Shown: positions 62,598 through 64,000 of the stretch, piece after piece
How positions within the stretch are numbered: position 1 is the first letter of the stretch
Layout: every line of letters begins with the position of its first letter
Origin: Leptodactylus fallax
Taxonomy: Eukaryota > Chordata > Amphibia > Anura > Leptodactylidae
Assembly: GCA_947044405.1 (NCBI GenBank)
Contig: CAMRHE010000035.1
Location: 7,227,501 to 7,291,500 of the forward strand
Length of the DNA: 64,000 nt
Direction of reading: 5' to 3'
Made by a program: the position numbers and the translations under genes
The notes under the pieces: generated by a model
Told to the model about the DNA's origin: nothing
The model's input: the letters and a program-made list of their open reading frames with translations, nothing else
The model's database searches: none

Positions 62598-64000
62598 CAA
62601 TGGGGAAAAAAGTATTTAGTCAGCCACCAATTGTGCAAGTTCTCCCACTTAAAAAGATGAGAGAGGCCTGTAATTGACATCATAGGTAGACCTCAACTAT
62701 GAGAGACAAAATGAGAAAACAAATCCAGAAAATCACATTGTCTGATTTTTTAAGAATGTATTTGCAAATTATGGTGGAAAATAAGTATTTGGTCAATAAC
62801 AAAAGTTCATCTCAATACTTTGTTATATATCCTTTGTTGGCAATGACAGAGGTCAAACGTTTTCTGTAAGTCTTCACAAGGTTGGCACACACTGTTGCTG
62901 GTATGTTGGACCATTCCTCCATGCAGATCTTCTCTAGAGCAGTGATGTTTTGGGGCTGTCACTGGGCAATACGGACTTTCAACTCCCTCCAAAGGTTTTC
63001 TATGGGGTTGAGATCTGGAGACTGGCTAGGCCACTCCAGGACCTTGAAATGCTTCTTACGAAGCCACTCCTTCGTTGACCTGGCGGTGTGCTTGGCATCA
63101 TTGTCATGCTGAAAGACCCAGCCACGTTTCATCTTCAATGCCCTTGCTGATGGAAGGAGGTTTGCACTCAATCTCATGATACATGGCCTCATTCATTCTT
63201 TCAAGTACATGGATCAGTCGTCCTTGTACCTTTGCAGAGAAACAGCCTCAAAGCATGATGTTGCCACCCCCATGCTTCACAGCAGGTATGGTGTTCTTTG
63301 GATGCAACTCAGCATTCACTCTCCTCCAAACACGACGAGTTGTGTTTCTACCAAACAGTTCTACTTTGGTTTCATCTGACCATATGACATTCTCCCAATA
63401 CTCTTCTGGAACATCTGAAACTTCAGATGGGCCCGGATATGTACTGGCTTAAGCAGGGGGACACATCTGGCACTGCAGGATCTGAGTCCCTGGCGGCGTA
63501 GTGTGTCACTGATGGTAGCCTTTGTTACGTTAGTCCCAGCTTTCTGCAGGTCATTCACTAGGTCCCTCCTTGTGGTTCTGGGATTTTTGCTCACCATTCT
63601 TTTGATCATTTTGACACCATGGGGTGAGATCTTGCGTGGAGCCCCTGATCGAGGGAGATTATCAGTGGTCTTGCATGTCTTCCATTTTCTAATTATTGCT
63701 CCCACAGTTGATTTCTTCACACCAAGCTGCTTGCCTATTGCAGATTCAGTCTTCCCAGCCTGGTGCAGGTCTACAATTTTGGTTCTGGTGTCCTTCCACA
63801 GTTCTTTGGTCTTCACCATAGTGAAGTTTGGAGTGTGACTGTTTGAGGTTGTGGACAGGTGTCTTTTATACTGATAACAATGTCAAACAGGTGCCATTAC
63901 TACAGGTAATGAGTGGAGGACAGAGGAGCCTCTTAAAGAAGAAGTTACAGGTCTGTGAGAGCCAGAAATCTTGCTTGTTTGTAGGTTACCAAATACTAAT
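62598..64000 (-). mobile_element. Tc1-like element (DD34E), cut by window end
   Basis: Left end CAATGGGGAAAAAAGTATTT preceded by TA (62596-62597), a terminus I recognise from a widespread fish and frog Tc1 family. The other inverted repeat would lie beyond 64000. Confidence 0.88.
62812..63819 (-). pseudogene. Tc1-like transposase (DD34E), frameshifted
   Basis: The ATG at 63819 opens [20 protein letters not shown] and the paired-like DNA-binding domain with a [10 protein letters not shown] linker (GRPR degraded). The first catalytic region is degraded (SYGQMKPK in place of WSDETK, around 63370). After a frameshift, 63192-62959 gives [12 protein letters not shown] with the second Asp and [11 protein letters not shown] with the Glu, 34 residues apart. 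An in-frame TGA follows RIAQ (62958). The C-terminus continues [13 protein letters not shown] to a stop at 62812. Dead copy. Confidence 0.88.

Overview
The window looks like intergenic or intronic DNA from a vertebrate, most likely an anuran amphibian. No host exon could be supported. Nearly everything recognisable is a transposable element or its debris: about nine Tc1-like insertions or relics, hAT-type elements with CAG...CTG ends and 8-bp target duplications, PIF/Harbinger pieces, a near-complete L1, a complete Ty3/gypsy element, a DIRS-like relic, CR1/L1 tails, tRNA-derived SINEs and large TTAA-flanked repeats with CCCCTTAA-type ends. The frog assignment is an inference from this mixture and from repeat ends I recognise from frog genomes.

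Layout. 1-1900: a 35-bp minisatellite inside an interspersed repeat. 2.1-9.0 kb: Harbinger transposase fragments, one split by a hAT-like element (4733-7008), plus SINEs. 9.9-12.8 kb: two Tc1-like elements with DD38E spacing, one with an intact 350-codon transposase. 13.0-15.7 kb: minus-strand exon-like pieces, one MADF-like, interrupted by a TTAA element. 16.7-21.9 kb: Tc1, CR1 and L1 relics. 23.4-30.2 kb: TTAA-flanked repeats, the largest 4.4 kb.

30.2-53.3 kb is a single nest. A Tc1 relic is split by an outer hAT-like element (30658-53108). That holds two Tc1 elements, a satellite-like array and a second hAT-like element (35937-52660). The second element holds an L1 (36715-43493, 20-bp target duplication) and a small inverted-repeat element, itself split by a gypsy retrotransposon (43719-51114). 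The gypsy LTRs differ by only about five substitutions and its 1,739-codon gag-pol frame is open, so it is the youngest layer and possibly still active.

53.3-64 kb: a SINE tail, non-repetitive DNA, a DIRS-like relic, another intact-ended hAT-like element (60304-61600), a Tc1 derivative with long inverted repeats, and a Tc1 element running off the window end. Nothing resembles a host operon or pathway. The functional units are self-contained mobile elements: transposase with terminal repeats, ORF1 with ORF2, and gag-pol with LTRs, PBS and PPT.
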